A stretch of 64,000 bases of DNA from Pisolithus tinctorius (lineage: Eukaryota; Basidiomycota; Agaricomycetes; Boletales; Pisolithaceae). A model generated the notes under the pieces. It saw only the letters and a list, made by a program, of their open reading frames with translations, made no database searches and was not told the DNA's origin. The position numbers were made by a program, and so were the translations under genes. This document shows positions 34,111 through 45,202 of this stretch, one piece after another. Every line of letters starts with the position of its first letter. Positions within the stretch are counted from its first letter, which is position 1. The stretch covers positions 1,178,001-1,242,000 of the forward strand of contig JANFAH010000019.1 of the NCBI GenBank assembly GCA_024663395.1, read 5' to 3'.

Positions 34111-36074
34111 TTGAGCAGAGACGTTCGAACTCGGCCCTCGTCTGGCGACGCTGGAGAGGACAACTTGACGGGTTGTCGAATGCCATCTCTCTGGGACACG
34201 ACGTCGTTCCCAAGTGTAGTCCTCGCTGCAAGCCTGTCGCTGGCACTGCTCGCCTCCTTCCTGGTACCTGCATGGCGCATTCCCGAATTCACCCCTCGAC
34301 AAATCATATACGCTAAGAATGTGTTCCCACTTCTACTCGCACCATGGGCCAGCCCCCACGCCAATGCTATTAATACTCGGTCGTTAGCGCGTCTCGTCCA
34401 GATTGCACTGTCCCTGCGTCTCCCACAAACCGCAATATTACTGTGTTATGTCCACTGGATCACCATCGCTCTTGCGAGGACGCTCACCGGGTTTCTGCTC
34501 ACTCGTAGTGTAGGATGGGCATATCCCCGATTGTTTAACCACTGGGCTCTCTACGAGACATCGAGTGGGATAGGACCTCCACTTGTGACCTATCTTCTTA
34601 CTTCTGGGACACGACCAATCCTCGACTTGGTTCGAGGGTCGTTCATCAAGGGTTGTTATTGGGAGAACAGCTCACGCGGGGATGTTTTCCTGGTGGTATG
34701 TGTGTGTACGATCCTATGCTGGCTAGACGGGGCCCCGTGGACATATGCAATGGCAACGTTGCTGTCTATTTCGTTGACGATCTGGAGAGCACTGTTTTCT
34801 TCCCCAGTTGCGCGAAAGCTCGCATGTTCCTTTTGGTGGACTCGACCAACAGTATTCGAACAAGCAGCTCTCCCCACCCGCGACGCCCTCGTACCACAGG
34901 CTTTCAGACCAGTCTATTAGGTTTTGTTGGTGATACCCCTTCCATATATTGTCGGATTCCTCTTCAGTTTCGGCTACCATCCTATCCCTGATATTGCACC
35001 ATCATCCAGTTACCGGAATTGATCGTCCTGTTCTTGAAATTCCTCATTCCTGTCCTTCCCTCGTCCGAACGACGCAGGCAGCCATCCCCGTCCTCTCTCG
35101 CACGATATCATCCTATCTGCCCTACGTCAACAACAGTAGTACAACATCACTGTCCGTGTTCACACATGCCCGACAAGCGCACCACCCTTCGTTCGAGCTT
35201 GCGAAGAAAGAGTTTAGAGATACTCCCGTGGTGTTTTACACCGACCGGGATTTGCACCCAGACTGACAGAGAGGGTCAGTATTTGCACTGTTGCAGAGGC
35301 ATTCAGGTGGGTATACTGAACGCCATCAGCGAGACTGATGATACCTCTCCGAATCCTCCTGCAAAGCCAGCGGAGTGGGTCATGCTGGTCGAAGACGATT
35401 TCCCGTTATGCGGGGAATGGGGATGGAGTGGTATAGTTGGTGTAATGAGGATGCTGGAGAGCAAGCGAACGCCGTCAGCGTCCATGGGGAGATGGGGCGG
35501 GTTCGTAGGTACAGGTGGAAGGTGTGTCCTCATGCTCACCGGTCGTTTTCTGGTCATGGATATTGATATGTGAACGTCTTTCTAAGTGGTGTGATCATAC
35601 ATCGTTCGGTGCTGCCTATTCTCACCCACATTCTCCGGATCCATGCGTCCCTTCACTCCCCTCTACCACCAAATATCCCCCGACGTCCTCCAGACATCAT
35701 CATCCAAGATTGCCTTCTCGGCATCGATCCTCTCTGCCCTGCGTATAATCCCCCCACGTCTAGTTCTAACAGCGGCCGCAGTGGCAATCTGGTCATCACG
35801 TCGAGACTCGTCATGGACCATGTTGGTAGCGACAAGAGCACCGCCGCCGGTCGCGTTTACAGTCCCGAAAAGTGGCGCTTGTGGATGGCGCCATCCCTTT
35901 CCACTGGGCGTGAAGAGGTGGTGGTCGTTCCGGTGTAGCTTTTGGACCCGGCAGGCGGCACACAACAGGCCAAGGAGCTTCCATTTGACTTCGCATATGT
36001 CTACCTATCTAGTGATTTGCTTGGTCGATGTGCGGTTACTCGGTGGATGTGTGTTCGTTGGCGTTGGAGGTTGA
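34111..36074 (+). pseudogene. Membrane protein with a glycosyltransferase-like EDD domain, frameshifted
   Basis: The N-terminal frame (34,111-34,920) has several hydrophobic segments (SVVLAASLSLALLASFLVP). After a stop, the same frame encodes one more membrane helix (LLVIPLPYIVGFLFSFGY). A second part reads TPVVFYTDRDLHPD, then WVMLVEDDFPLCGEWGW, where the acidic EDD could be a GT-A metal site, then GGFVGTGG. An intron (GTGTGTCC...TTCTAAG) leads to VIIHRSVLPILTHILRIHA, IIIQDCLLGIDPLCP and ITSRLVMDH. Frame changes near 35,020, 35,265 and 35,879 break it. The arrangement recalls PGAP4-like GPI glycan transferases, but that is tentative. Confidence 0.4.
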
Positions 36075-36510
36075 GCTATCCGCTCAGGCTCATGGTTTCG
36101 TGCTCCTGAGGGATGTGGATTGGGAGCCATAGCGAACCTGAATCTACACTGGCAAAGGTGAGCACCATTGATCGACACTGAAAGTTGAGTGGAGATCGGA
36201 TCTAGGGAGTGGCTCTTGATGGTAGAACCGTGTCGGTGCTGTACTATTTATTGGGTCGAGGAAACGTGTACTATATGAATGTAACTGTGGTATGTAGTGG
36301 GTGATGATGCGGGAAGGACCGGATAAGGCGAAGTTAGGCGCTAAAGAAGCGTCGCACGGAAGGGAAACGACGAAATGTCCCTACTACTGTACAACCTTGG
36401 TCTGTTTGACGGTTGCTCCATTCAACTCTCACATCGCACTGCACCTCCATTCACCCCGAATATCTCACCCAAACGAGGTTACCGATGCAATCTTCAGCAG
36501 TTCAACGTAG
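36075..36510. other. Intergenic, probable 5' flank of the E(z)-like gene
   Basis: No gene recognised. A frame from 36,301 leads to a TAG at 36,508 in the same frame as the next gene, so the true first exon may lie here. Confidence 0.4.
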
Positions 36511-39347
36511 ATCGCAGTCGAACCTGACTCTCCTACTCGCAGCACCGTTACCCCTGGTCCTCGTCTCCAACCAGACAAGAGGTATTCTGCAGCTGAACTA
36601 CGCGACTTCGGAGTGAATACCTACCGACAAGTTTGGCAAGAGTTCTATGAGTGGGAGCCTGGATACGCGTCCCATGTGCTGACGGATGTAAAAAATCAAC
36701 CGCTCTTTCCGGTGAGGTCGCGGACTGCTCAGATGGCGAGGAGCTTAGTCAAGAAAGTCGCCGATGGCGTCCCCTCGCCTGCCTTACTTAGCGAAAGTCA
36801 TTCAGAGGCCTGCTCGGTTTCCTTCACTAAACACACCGCTTATGGTGCGACAACTGCCAAGGTGATGATTCCCACTGTTGTCCTAGATGCGACCCAATTT
36901 CCACCCCATGCTCCGTACGAATGTTGTGCGCCGGCATCCAGAAGTATTTTGGTCAGCGAGGGGGACCGTGACACTGCAAAGTTTTTACCATACGCGGATG
37001 AACCATCCTTTCCAGCGAAAACACACCTGGCAAAATTTGCACGCCTTGAGTGGGAGGAGAACTTTGATCCTGATTGTAAGATTCTCCATGTTTCTTCAGC
37101 TTGATGCTTGACTGCATACCCAATAGTGGAGATGATTCAACTAGAAACTGCATGGAGGCTTCATGCAGTTGACAAGCTTTCTCTCAGTGACCTCAACAGG
37201 ATGAATATTGTCAAAGGCATCCACACTTCCCATAATTCAGGGCTTCTATGGGATAGTTGCCAAAGGTACTTTTGTTGTTGCACTTTAGGGAGATTAAGCT
37301 GTTTTATGTAAAATATAATTTGTCAAGGGACTTTCTGCACTGGCCAGGGGCTTCTCAGATCAATGCAAAAGATGGTCTACCAACAAGCCAGGCACCTCAG
37401 CAAGATGACTTGCATGGAAGGCTCACATCAATGCTCAGGATTTTTTGTCCTATACTAAATTGCCTTTCCCCCATGTGCCATACACATGGTAGGTGGCATC
37501 TCTGATTACTAATTAGTCCATGCTTCTAGACTTTGCATTTAGCCTATCCCTTCTCTTCATATCTCCCTTCAAAAAAGCCTCAGATTACTGGAGAAAGCAT
37601 GAGACTCTCTGAAGGAAACCCATGTGGAGAAAATTGCTTCAGATTGGTGCCTGACATTGAGAGATATGCAGTAAGACTTTACCATGCCCAATATTCTTTA
37701 ACTCTGCACATTCCCTCAGGAATCTCTTCCACCACCAAGTGAAGTTGATCAAATGTCTTTAGCTGACAATCTTTCAGTCATACTTGGGATTGCCCCAGAT
37801 CTGTTTCCCTGTCAATTAGCAACTACTTTGCTTCAAGTCATGCAAGGAGGTGTGTCATACTATCTAGGTGCTAGCTTCACTCACATTACCACTCACCTTA
37901 CCTAGACTTTTGTCAAGCGATTACAACTTTTCCCAGATAACTCCATCCTACCACTTGATAGAGAATCTTCTGCTGCACTCTCCACAGATGGTGAGAGTGG
38001 TGCCTGAAGGAGGAGTAATGCAGGGGAGGAAGAAGAAAAAGAGTAGGCCTTTGGTGCAGTATTGTATCTAGTTCTTCCAATGGAAGTATTACACTATCTA
38101 ACATTTTAGCAGTCAATGACCATTCACATGAAGATTTTCCCTGTGTCAGTTTTCATTTTGTTTCCATTGCTCCATTTTCTGAGGAGTGGAGTACCCAGGC
38201 TTGATCCCTGTGCACACCCAGGCACATGTACAACTGCTGCCTGCAAGTGTTATTCCCACAAAATGCATTGCAACCCAGCTTGTAGGTGTGGTTTGTCATG
38301 TAAGTAACTCAAGCACCATATAAACTGAAATGGATATTTCATTCACACCTATATTCTCTTAGGTGTCAGACAATGGCCACCTTGTACATGCCAAAAGTGT
38401 GAAGACCACACCTGCTCTTGTGCAATGGGGAAAAGGGAGTGTATCCCAGGGCTTTGTGTAAGATGTGATGCTGGGTAAGCTTGGAAGTTCCCCATTCCAG
38501 ACAAGTTCACATCTTAAAATTTATAACAGAGGTACAAATATATAAATTCATTTCTCAGTCCTTTTCCAACTGGTTCTTATTTTTTACAGGTAGCAAGAAG
38601 GATCCATGTGCAAACACTAGAATGCAGAGACATGACACTAAAGTAAGCAAAATATTTGGATGCCACACTTGCACCTATCATAACATGAATGATGATACCT
38701 CATAGCTTCTTGAGGTCAAAACTGGATCATATGGGCTTGGTGCATTTGCAGCAGAAGGCATGGCTGTTGATGCCTTTCTTGGCAGTAAGTCGCAATGTGG
38801 TACATGGTTTACCTCTCTGGTAGTAACTGCTAATGTAGCATATGTTGGCCACATTTTGTCCAACAATGCTGCTGAGAGTACAAGGTAAGTTGATCTGTCT
38901 ATTAAGGGCCTTGGATAACTTTCCATAACTGGTTTTAGTGAAATTTTGGCACACAATGGTCGCAATTATCTATTTGAGTTCTCTGCTGATGCAGAAATCT
39001 TTGATGCAGCTCAGGTTGGGAACCTGACAAGGTACTTGAACCATCAAGGCAATGGAATGGACAATGTTGATGCAAGTTGTGAGTGAGATTGTTGCAGATG
39101 CAGACTGATTATTGATGCTTAAATGCAGCTATGCTTGTCAATGGGGAGCATCAGATTGGATTTTTTACAAGTAAGTTTTTTTGATACCCAGCAACATGGA
39201 TCATTTTGAGAAGAATACAATAGAAAGGAGTGTGAATGCTGGGGAAGAGATGTTCTTGGATTATGGTCAGAACTACTGGATCCATCATGGTGGTAAAAAG
39301 GGCATGAGAGATGAAGATACTGCAGAGGATGGGACATCAGTTCAATG
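36511..39347 (+). CDS. Enhancer-of-zeste-like histone methyltransferase (CXC-SET)
   Basis: At least 11 canonical introns join into one E(z)/KMT6-like protein, for example 37,076-37,126, 37,266-37,327, 38,300-38,362, 38,785-38,838, 38,885-38,938 and 39,079-39,128. Upstream blocks: KFLPYADEPSF, DPDLEMIQLETAWRLH, GLLWDSCQR. The CXC pre-SET has at least 15 cysteines (CAHPGTCTTAACKCYSHKMHC, RCGLSC, CSCAMGKREC, LCVRC). SET: SYGLGAFAAEGM, TYVGHILSNNAAESTR, RNYLFEFSADAEIFDAA, RYLNHQ (for NHS), MLVNGEHQIGFF, GEEMFLDYG with the catalytic Tyr. E(z) enzymes methylate H3K27 in PRC2. The start codon is unclear, a join near 37,980-38,190 is uncertain, and the junction at 39,171 does not splice cleanly, so late damage is possible. 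From 37,076 on the gene is almost CpG-free. Confidence 0.78.
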
Positions 39348-39589
39348 ACTAGCAGGCCTTTATATGCATATGGCTTGGCTGGAGTTCACTCTGTAGGTTG
39401 GCAAGTCAATGTAGACAACATTGCTTGACATACTGTATCAATCAAGAAAGCATTCAATTGACCAATGTATGCATTTTTTTTTCCAGTAATAGAACATTTG
39501 CATCTACATTGAGTCAAAGAGATCAGAGCCCTTTCCTGACTCAGCATCAAGACTAGTCAACAATACCACCCAGCACAGGGGACATGAAC
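39348..39589. other. 3' flank of E(z)-like gene
   Basis: CpG-free. On the minus strand its right end still encodes a few codons of the NACHT gene (FMSPVLGGIVD at about 39,545-39,585) after a frame change. Confidence 0.5.
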
Positions 39590-41250
39590 TCAGAGAACGA
39601 GAACAACATCATAGTGATCCTGCTTGTTTGGAAATTGTTTGCAGATGTAGTTCAAGGCCACCATAGGCAGAGGTTCAAGTGTCATCACGACCTCGTGCAT
39701 TACGGAGCAGTATCGTTCAAGGGCTTTCCTAGATTTTGGGATGGTGCTTTCCAGGATCGCAGAGTAAGTTGCATCCAGAAGTTTCCCTCCTCTCATCCTC
39801 TCATCATAGCGCTCCTTCACAGTTGTTCCAGCTCTATTAGGCTTGATGTAATCGCAGGCCAGACGGGCCCATTCAAATAGACAGTCCGCCTTGCGGACAA
39901 TCTTCTGCACTTCAGTGTCTCCGATGCTCGGAAGGTCGCCAAGTTGCTTAAAGACGTATAGCCGGATATCGCGCTCCATCCACTCCCTCGAAATATCATC
40001 CAAGGACGTTGCCTTCATATGTGGAATGGCACTCAACGCACATTCGATATCAGGCAACGGGTGGGATGTCACGAAGACACGGAAGTTATTGGAGAGATTG
40101 CAGGCCTGAGATGCAAGCACCGACAGGATGTCTCCGGGATCCTTCCGGACTTCATCCAGCACGTCGACCACACTTCCAATCATCGTACTCGACACCAGAC
40201 GCAGTCTTGAGCGAATGGTCCTTTGCAGGCACATCAGCCAAAGCCCGCCGGAATGATGGGTCCCGGCCCGCCTGACCACGCGCGATGGTGGTAAATATCT
40301 TTTCCTCCCGACGCTCGGCCTGCCTATCACGAGCAAAGCAACTGACAATCTCCGGAAGGATTTCTGTTCTAGTGCCGTCGAGACACTTCTTTGTTTTGTT
40401 GAGACCCGCGCCCCCCGTATAAGCCATGCCGTCGAGGTTGAGGCCTTGAGGTACGCAACGTGTACCGATCTGAGTGTCCCGAACCGCACGGTCTCGGTAT
40501 TGTTGCATCAGCGTATCTAACGTCTTGGTGTGGCTATCGATGGCGGCCTGCTTCTCAGAGATTATGTTCTTTCCCAATTTCGTCCCTAAGAGTGTGTCAA
40601 ATTAGATTTCATAGTGAAAAGATGAAATCGACCTACAGAAGCTCTTGACCTCTGAGTAATCCTTGATGAACTGCATAGCATCACTTATGGCCGGCGCAAT
40701 CTTCCCTCAAGTTTCTGAGTCGTGTCCTCTTCCAAAGAAACCAGACTCCTCTATCACTATCGAAGAGGCCAAAAGCCTTGTTGACAAGGTCCGTTTGACT
40801 GATGAGAACCTAACGAGGATAAGGTAAGAAACGAGGAAAATATACACGACTAGGAAACGTACCTGTGAAACCGCGGTCAAGACCCCCAGCGCAATCTGGG
40901 CGTAGGGGTGGACCAGCATACCCATGTCAGAGCTTGTGAGCGACAGGAATGTAAATTGCATACCTTTGCAACAGTGCTAACAATGGAATTAAAGGTTTTC
41001 AGAGGCTTTAGATATGTATCACTGATATTATGAATGCTTGTGACTACAGCGCCGGCCTTCTCGACACCATCGATGGCTGTCTGACCAATTCGTGGAATAG
41101 GCTTCATCTGATCCAGTGCCTGTTGAGCGGCATTGATTCCACTACCTGCCGATGCTAGGTCTACGATGCATGTGGCGGGCGTGGCTTCTTCCGCTCTGCC
41201 GGCTGTCCTCTGTTCCTGTCCATAGGAATCGTAGTATATCGTGATAACGG
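39590..41250 (-). pseudogene. Broken NACHT-type NTPase (NLR-like)
   Basis: The N-terminal exons read AGSGINAAQQALDQMK, LKPLKTFNSIVSTVAK and VHPYAQIALGVLTAVSQ, the usual lead-in of basidiomycete NACHT proteins. Next come YTGGAGLNKTKKCLDGTRTE and CFARDRQAERREEKIFTTIA. The segment between them that should hold the Walker A P-loop (GxxGxGKS) is missing. A Walker B-like VVDVLDEVRKD follows, then FRVFVTSHPLPDIECALSA, DIRLYVFKQLGDLPSIGD and FEWARLACDYIKPNRAGTT. Frames change near 40,200. The coding ends near 39,545, so any repeat domain is absent. The protein cannot bind ATP normally. Confidence 0.8.
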
Positions 41251-42009
41251 GACGTGCGTACGCTCTGGGTCGGAATTGGCTGGGATTGACTACGTTGCTC
41301 CTTCACTCCTTCACCTGTACTTGTGCCAGCTGTCCCCGCCGTGACAGGACCTGTTCAATGACTTTTATTTGATCGACGAAACAAGTACTCCATCCGAACG
41401 AATACCTTCTGGAAACGTTTCCAGAGGGTCCAGTGTTTAAGGAGACGTGCAGAGGAAAACCCTGAGACGGTCCTTGTGACTGTTTTTCTGATTGATTAAC
41501 TCGTTTCACTTCGCATGTCACTTGGAAGAATTGAAGCGTACCGGAGGTTACCAGCAGGTGTAGAACGGGATGGCCTCTCACGCCCAGACAGACGACCTCT
41601 CCTTGCCATCGTGCAACGGGTTTACTTGGTGCATTTTGGGTTACATAAGTTAGACGGGTTAGACTTTAGAGGTTTGATGTTAGTAACTTCGCCCTCATCA
41701 GGGTCGTGTTGTGGACACGTCGCAGGAACCGTCATGCCATTGATGTTTCGACGACGTCCTCATCGGATGCGGAGTCTATCCTCGTACCCCAACGCTGTAG
41801 CTGAGACCACAAACAGTCTCACAATGTCAGTGGATCTGGGGAGGCCATTCGCCATTGCGACATCTAAAACCCCTGGGACTCTATGTACTGCACAAGTTTC
41901 ACCCGCTATGAGTAAACTCAGTACTGTATCTTAACCTCGTAAAAAAACTACAGAGTGACAGCGTGATACACGTGAATCGTGAGGATACAACAAACAAACT
42001 TCCTTTCAT
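41251..42009. other. Intergenic, no gene recognised
   Basis: Short frames on both strands (such as 41,515-41,934 plus) show no family signature. The region separates the NACHT pseudogene from the 3' end of the eEF1B-gamma gene. Confidence 0.5.
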
Positions 42010-43675
42010 TTACTTGAACTGCAACGAGAAAGCAAGATGTCAAAGATCGGTTCCTCACATTAAAAAAAAAACGCCAACTCACATTCTTCCCATCCTGCCA
42101 CTTCTTCCCATCAATCTCCAAGTCCCAGGCTAAAGCACCCTCGAAGAAAGCTTTGTCCTCGGCGTTCTCGAGGTCGAGTTTCCTGTAGATGTAGCTCTCG
42201 TAGTCGGGTGCTACCTCGACGACGGGTTTAACATCCTGACCACGCAGGATCAGAGCACCGGCGATGATCGAGTTGTTGGCCTCTCCAAGGACGCCTATGG
42301 ATCCGAAAAGATATTTACGTGAAGCCTCCAGACGGTTGAAGAAACCGCCGATTTGGTTTGAGGACATGAAGACGAGGGTCAATTCCTCGTTATATTTGAA
42401 GTCAACACGGTAGACTGAGAAACCTTCTCTGTCGAAGCTACGATGGAGTAGGCGTCAAGTCGATGGAGACGACTACGTTTGGGTAAACTTACTTCTCGTA
42501 GAACCACTCAAGAGAGCCACCGGGTCCGCGAGTGTCCTTGTTAGAGTAAGCGCGTTTCCAGTCCTCGAGATTGAAGGTCGATTTTGGTAGGAGATCGAGA
42601 GGGTTTTTGGCTTTGGGCTCCTCAGGGACAAGGCTCTCCTCTTCCTCCTCATCTTCTTCTGCTTTCTTGGGCTTCTCCTTCTTTGGAGCCTGTGCAGGAG
42701 CAGGCTGCTTAGGTTCCTTTTCTTTCTTCTCCTTTGCGGGTGGAGTGTACTGCGCAGCCTTCTCGACGAACGTGGGTTGGCCAAAGACCCCCTTGAGTTT
42801 TGGTTGATTGATGATGAGGTCGAGGTGGCGGAGGATATTTGGGTACTTGGCACGCAGCGGGGCATCGAGGGTGTATGAGACGGCAAGGAAAATGACAGAG
42901 GCAACGGTGATATCAGCAAGGGTGAGGCGCTCGCCAACAAGGTAGGTACGAGTGAGGAGGATCGTCTCGAGGGAGTTAAATCCTCGGATCTGACGCTCAG
43001 TCATTGTCGTATGGATCTGCTTGGTGTTAATCGCCGCAAAAAAGAAGTAAATGGATGGTTGCCAGACTTACAGCCTTGTTATAGGGCATATATCCGTTTA
43101 ACATCAGATAGATGAACTCGGTGCACAAGTGTATTTCCGACTCCGCGAAGTGCACATATTGGTCGACGAGAGCGGCGTCCTCGAGGGTGCCACCGAGAAG
43201 GCCCGAATTAGGTGGAATGGAGGCAACTATGGGTTCTCCGTAAGTATCGCTCGCTTTCACAGGTGTGCAACGAAAAGAGGGATGATGGCGGTCAGAAATA
43301 CCACTATCTGTCGACATCAAATTCCGACAGGGATAACTGTTGAAGATATTTTCTTCCTTCTACCCAATAACCTGACAAGCATCGTGTGTGATACGTACTA
43401 TACCGAGCGATGGCGGCGCCTTCGGTCAGGTTAAGACCGTTGGCGCACTCAAGAGCAGGGATCTTTCCATGAGGGAACTTGGCCAGGAAATCTGGCTTTT
43501 TGTTGTCTTCGTAGTGCTTGTACTCTGGTTCCTCAAACTCCACGCCAGCGGCCGCAGCAGTGGCCTTGATCTGTTACGCGAATATTAGATTTGAAAACAG
43601 AAAATGCGAGAAAACACGTACGATGGTGGTCTGGTTCATGCTGGGGACAGAGTAGAGCTTTCCAATGGGCGCCAT
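42010..43675 (-). CDS. Translation elongation factor eEF1B gamma subunit
   Basis: Six exons: 43,622-43,675, 43,399-43,570, 43,072-43,226, 42,493-43,016, 42,083-42,437 and 42,010-42,018. They give 422 residues, the usual family length. It starts MAPIGKLYSVPSMNQTT. The GST-like N domain covers about 1-80 and the GST C domain about 90-210 (GERLTLADITVASVIFLAV). A Lys/Glu/Pro-rich linker precedes the conserved EF1G C-terminal domain from about 264 (NPLDLLPKSTFNLEDWKRAY, SNQIGGFFNRLEASRKYLFG, WDLEIDGKKWQDGKNFK). The protein scaffolds the guanine-exchange complex that reloads eEF1A. The last exon codes only FK and the stop. It shares a 194-bp divergent promoter with ORC2. Confidence 0.95.
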
Positions 43676-43869
43676 TTTCTGAGCTCACGAATGGGAAGAT
43701 GGAAGAGAAAAGACAAGAAGCGATCGATATCTGATTTTTTTTTTCTTGCACGGAAACACTCCAAGTCACATCGTATTGGCGGGTCAGATAATCGACCCTA
43801 ATCAGGGCTTAGGGCAGGCGTTATCGATCTGATAACCCCAATTTTTATTTATTTATTTTGCTCACCGCC
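43676..43869. promoter_or_regulatory. Divergent promoter of eEF1B-gamma and ORC2
   Basis: Only 194 bp separate the two start codons, so both promoters must overlap. It contains a poly-T tract (about 43,734-43,744), the motif CTTGCACGGAAACACTC at 43,745-43,761 and TCAGATAATCG at 43,784-43,794, the pair also found at 32,553-32,593. ATCGATCTGATAAC is a partial inverted match further on. Confidence 0.6.
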
Positions 43870-45150
43870 ATGGACAGCGACGACGGGTCAGACGGCGAGC
43901 AGAGACAGCAGTGGGATGAGTCCGAGTTGGGTGCACCCGGGGTGGCTGCGTCGACGCCGTCGTTTGAGGCGTATTTTTTGCAGGCGTCGTCGCGGTCTGC
44001 GACGTCCTCCAACGTGTTCTCGTCACGCGTCCTGCCCCTTAGCGCAGACGAGTACGCGGCGGCCATCGCAGCGTACAAGGCACGCCCACAGAGCCAGATG
44101 GTGCAGACGCGATGGACCGGCCCATGGGACGAGGCCACCGTGTTTCGTCGGTACGCACGGGAGCTCGCTGAGGGCTTCAACCTGCTCTTCTACGGCTTCG
44201 GTTCCAAGAGGGCCATCCTAAACAAGTTTGCGACGGAATGCCTTGCCAAGAAAGGCCACGTCGTCGTCGTGAACGGTTTCCAACCAAATATCACGCTCAA
44301 GGATATCCTAGCCTCCATCGAGCGCGTGCCCGGTGTGCTGTCCCACTCTTCGTCGCTCCCTCTTTCAGCGGAACAACGTATATACGATTTTTTCGCTGAA
44401 TCCTCGCAGGACGAACCACGTGCCCATCTCTACCTCGTCGTGCACAACATTGACAGCCCTGCCGTGCGCTCCCAGAAAATCAAAAACTTTCTCTCGCTCC
44501 TTGCACTCAACCCCAACGTACATCTGGTAGCCTCCATCGATAGGCTGAATGCTCCCCTGCTTTGGTCGGCGTCAGATGTCAGCTCTCGGAAGTCTCCCGC
44601 GCATAATCCCGGAGATATGAAGAGCAGTGTGCTGAGACGCGGTTACGCATGGCTGTGGCACGACCTCACCACTTTGTCACCTTACGACTTCGAACTCACG
44701 TATGCAGATCAATCCTCAATCTCCGGTGCTGCTGCACTGAGTACTGGCACTCGGACTGCACGTCAAGGCATCACAGCAGGAGGCACCGCATCTGGTGGTC
44801 CACTCTCTGAGACTGCAGTAGCGCACGTCCTTGCAGCCGTTACTGCCAAAGCAAAAAAACTCTTCGCCTTCCTTGCCGCGAAACAGTTGGAGAACATCGA
44901 GGCTGCACCCGCAGAAAATGCTACCGACCTCCAACAGTACGGTCTCACATACGACACCCTTTTCTCTGCTGCCCGAGCCGAATTCATCGCAACTAATGAT
45001 ACCACTCTGAGATCACTCCTTGGAGAATTCATGGATCACGGTTTAATCCTTTCAGTAAATCAGGGCGGACCAGGCGGTGGTGAAACACTCTGGATCCCCT
45101 TGCGCAAAGAACGCATTGCAAAAATTCTTCAATCCGTAAACGACGAATAA
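43870..45150 (+). CDS. ORC2: Origin recognition complex subunit 2
   Basis: An intron-free frame of 426 codons from ATG 43,870 (MDSDDGSDGEQRQQW). Conserved ORC2 blocks: FNLLFYGFGSKRAILNKFA (about 105-125), HVVVVNGFQPNITLKDIL, LYLVVHNIDSPAVRSQK, VHLVASIDRLNAPLLW, WLWHDLTTLSPYDFEL and, in the winged-helix end, DTTLRSLLGEFMDHGLI with LWIPLRKE. ORC2 is an AAA-like core subunit of the six-protein complex that marks replication origins in the nucleus. It is shorter than animal ORC2 because the disordered N-terminus is reduced. An upstream in-frame TTG was not used as start. Confidence 0.95.
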   Translation: MDSDDGSDGEQRQQWDESELGAPGVAASTPSFEAYFLQASSRSATSSNVFSSRVLPLSADEYAAAIAAYKARPQSQMVQTRWTGPWDEATVFRRYARELAEGFNLLFYGFGSKRAILNKFATECLAKKGHVVVVNGFQPNITLKDILASIERVPGVLSHSSSLPLSAEQRIYDFFAESSQDEPRAHLYLVVHNIDSPAVRSQKIKNFLSLLALNPNVHLVASIDRLNAPLLWSASDVSSRKSPAHNPGDMKSSVLRRGYAWLWHDLTTLSPYDFELTYADQSSISGAAALSTGTRTARQGITAGGTASGGPLSETAVAHVLAAVTAKAKKLFAFLAAKQLENIEAAPAENATDLQQYGLTYDTLFSAARAEFIATNDTTLRSLLGEFMDHGLILSVNQGGPGGGETLWIPLRKERIAKILQSVNDE

Positions 45151-45202
45151 GAAACATGATCCCTTCTGAGATCTAATGGATTTTGTAGCGAATATTACGA
45201 AC

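Noticed and set aside
41303..41581. Possible C2 domain upstream of the NACHT gene
   Set aside because: Only short weak resemblance; calcium-binding aspartates could not be placed.
41515..41934. Open frame of 139 codons on the plus strand
   Set aside because: No family motif, no conserved block and no intron signals; probably chance.
43858..43869. TTG start extending ORC2 by four codons
   Set aside because: ATG at 43,870 follows at once and gives the expected acidic N-terminus.
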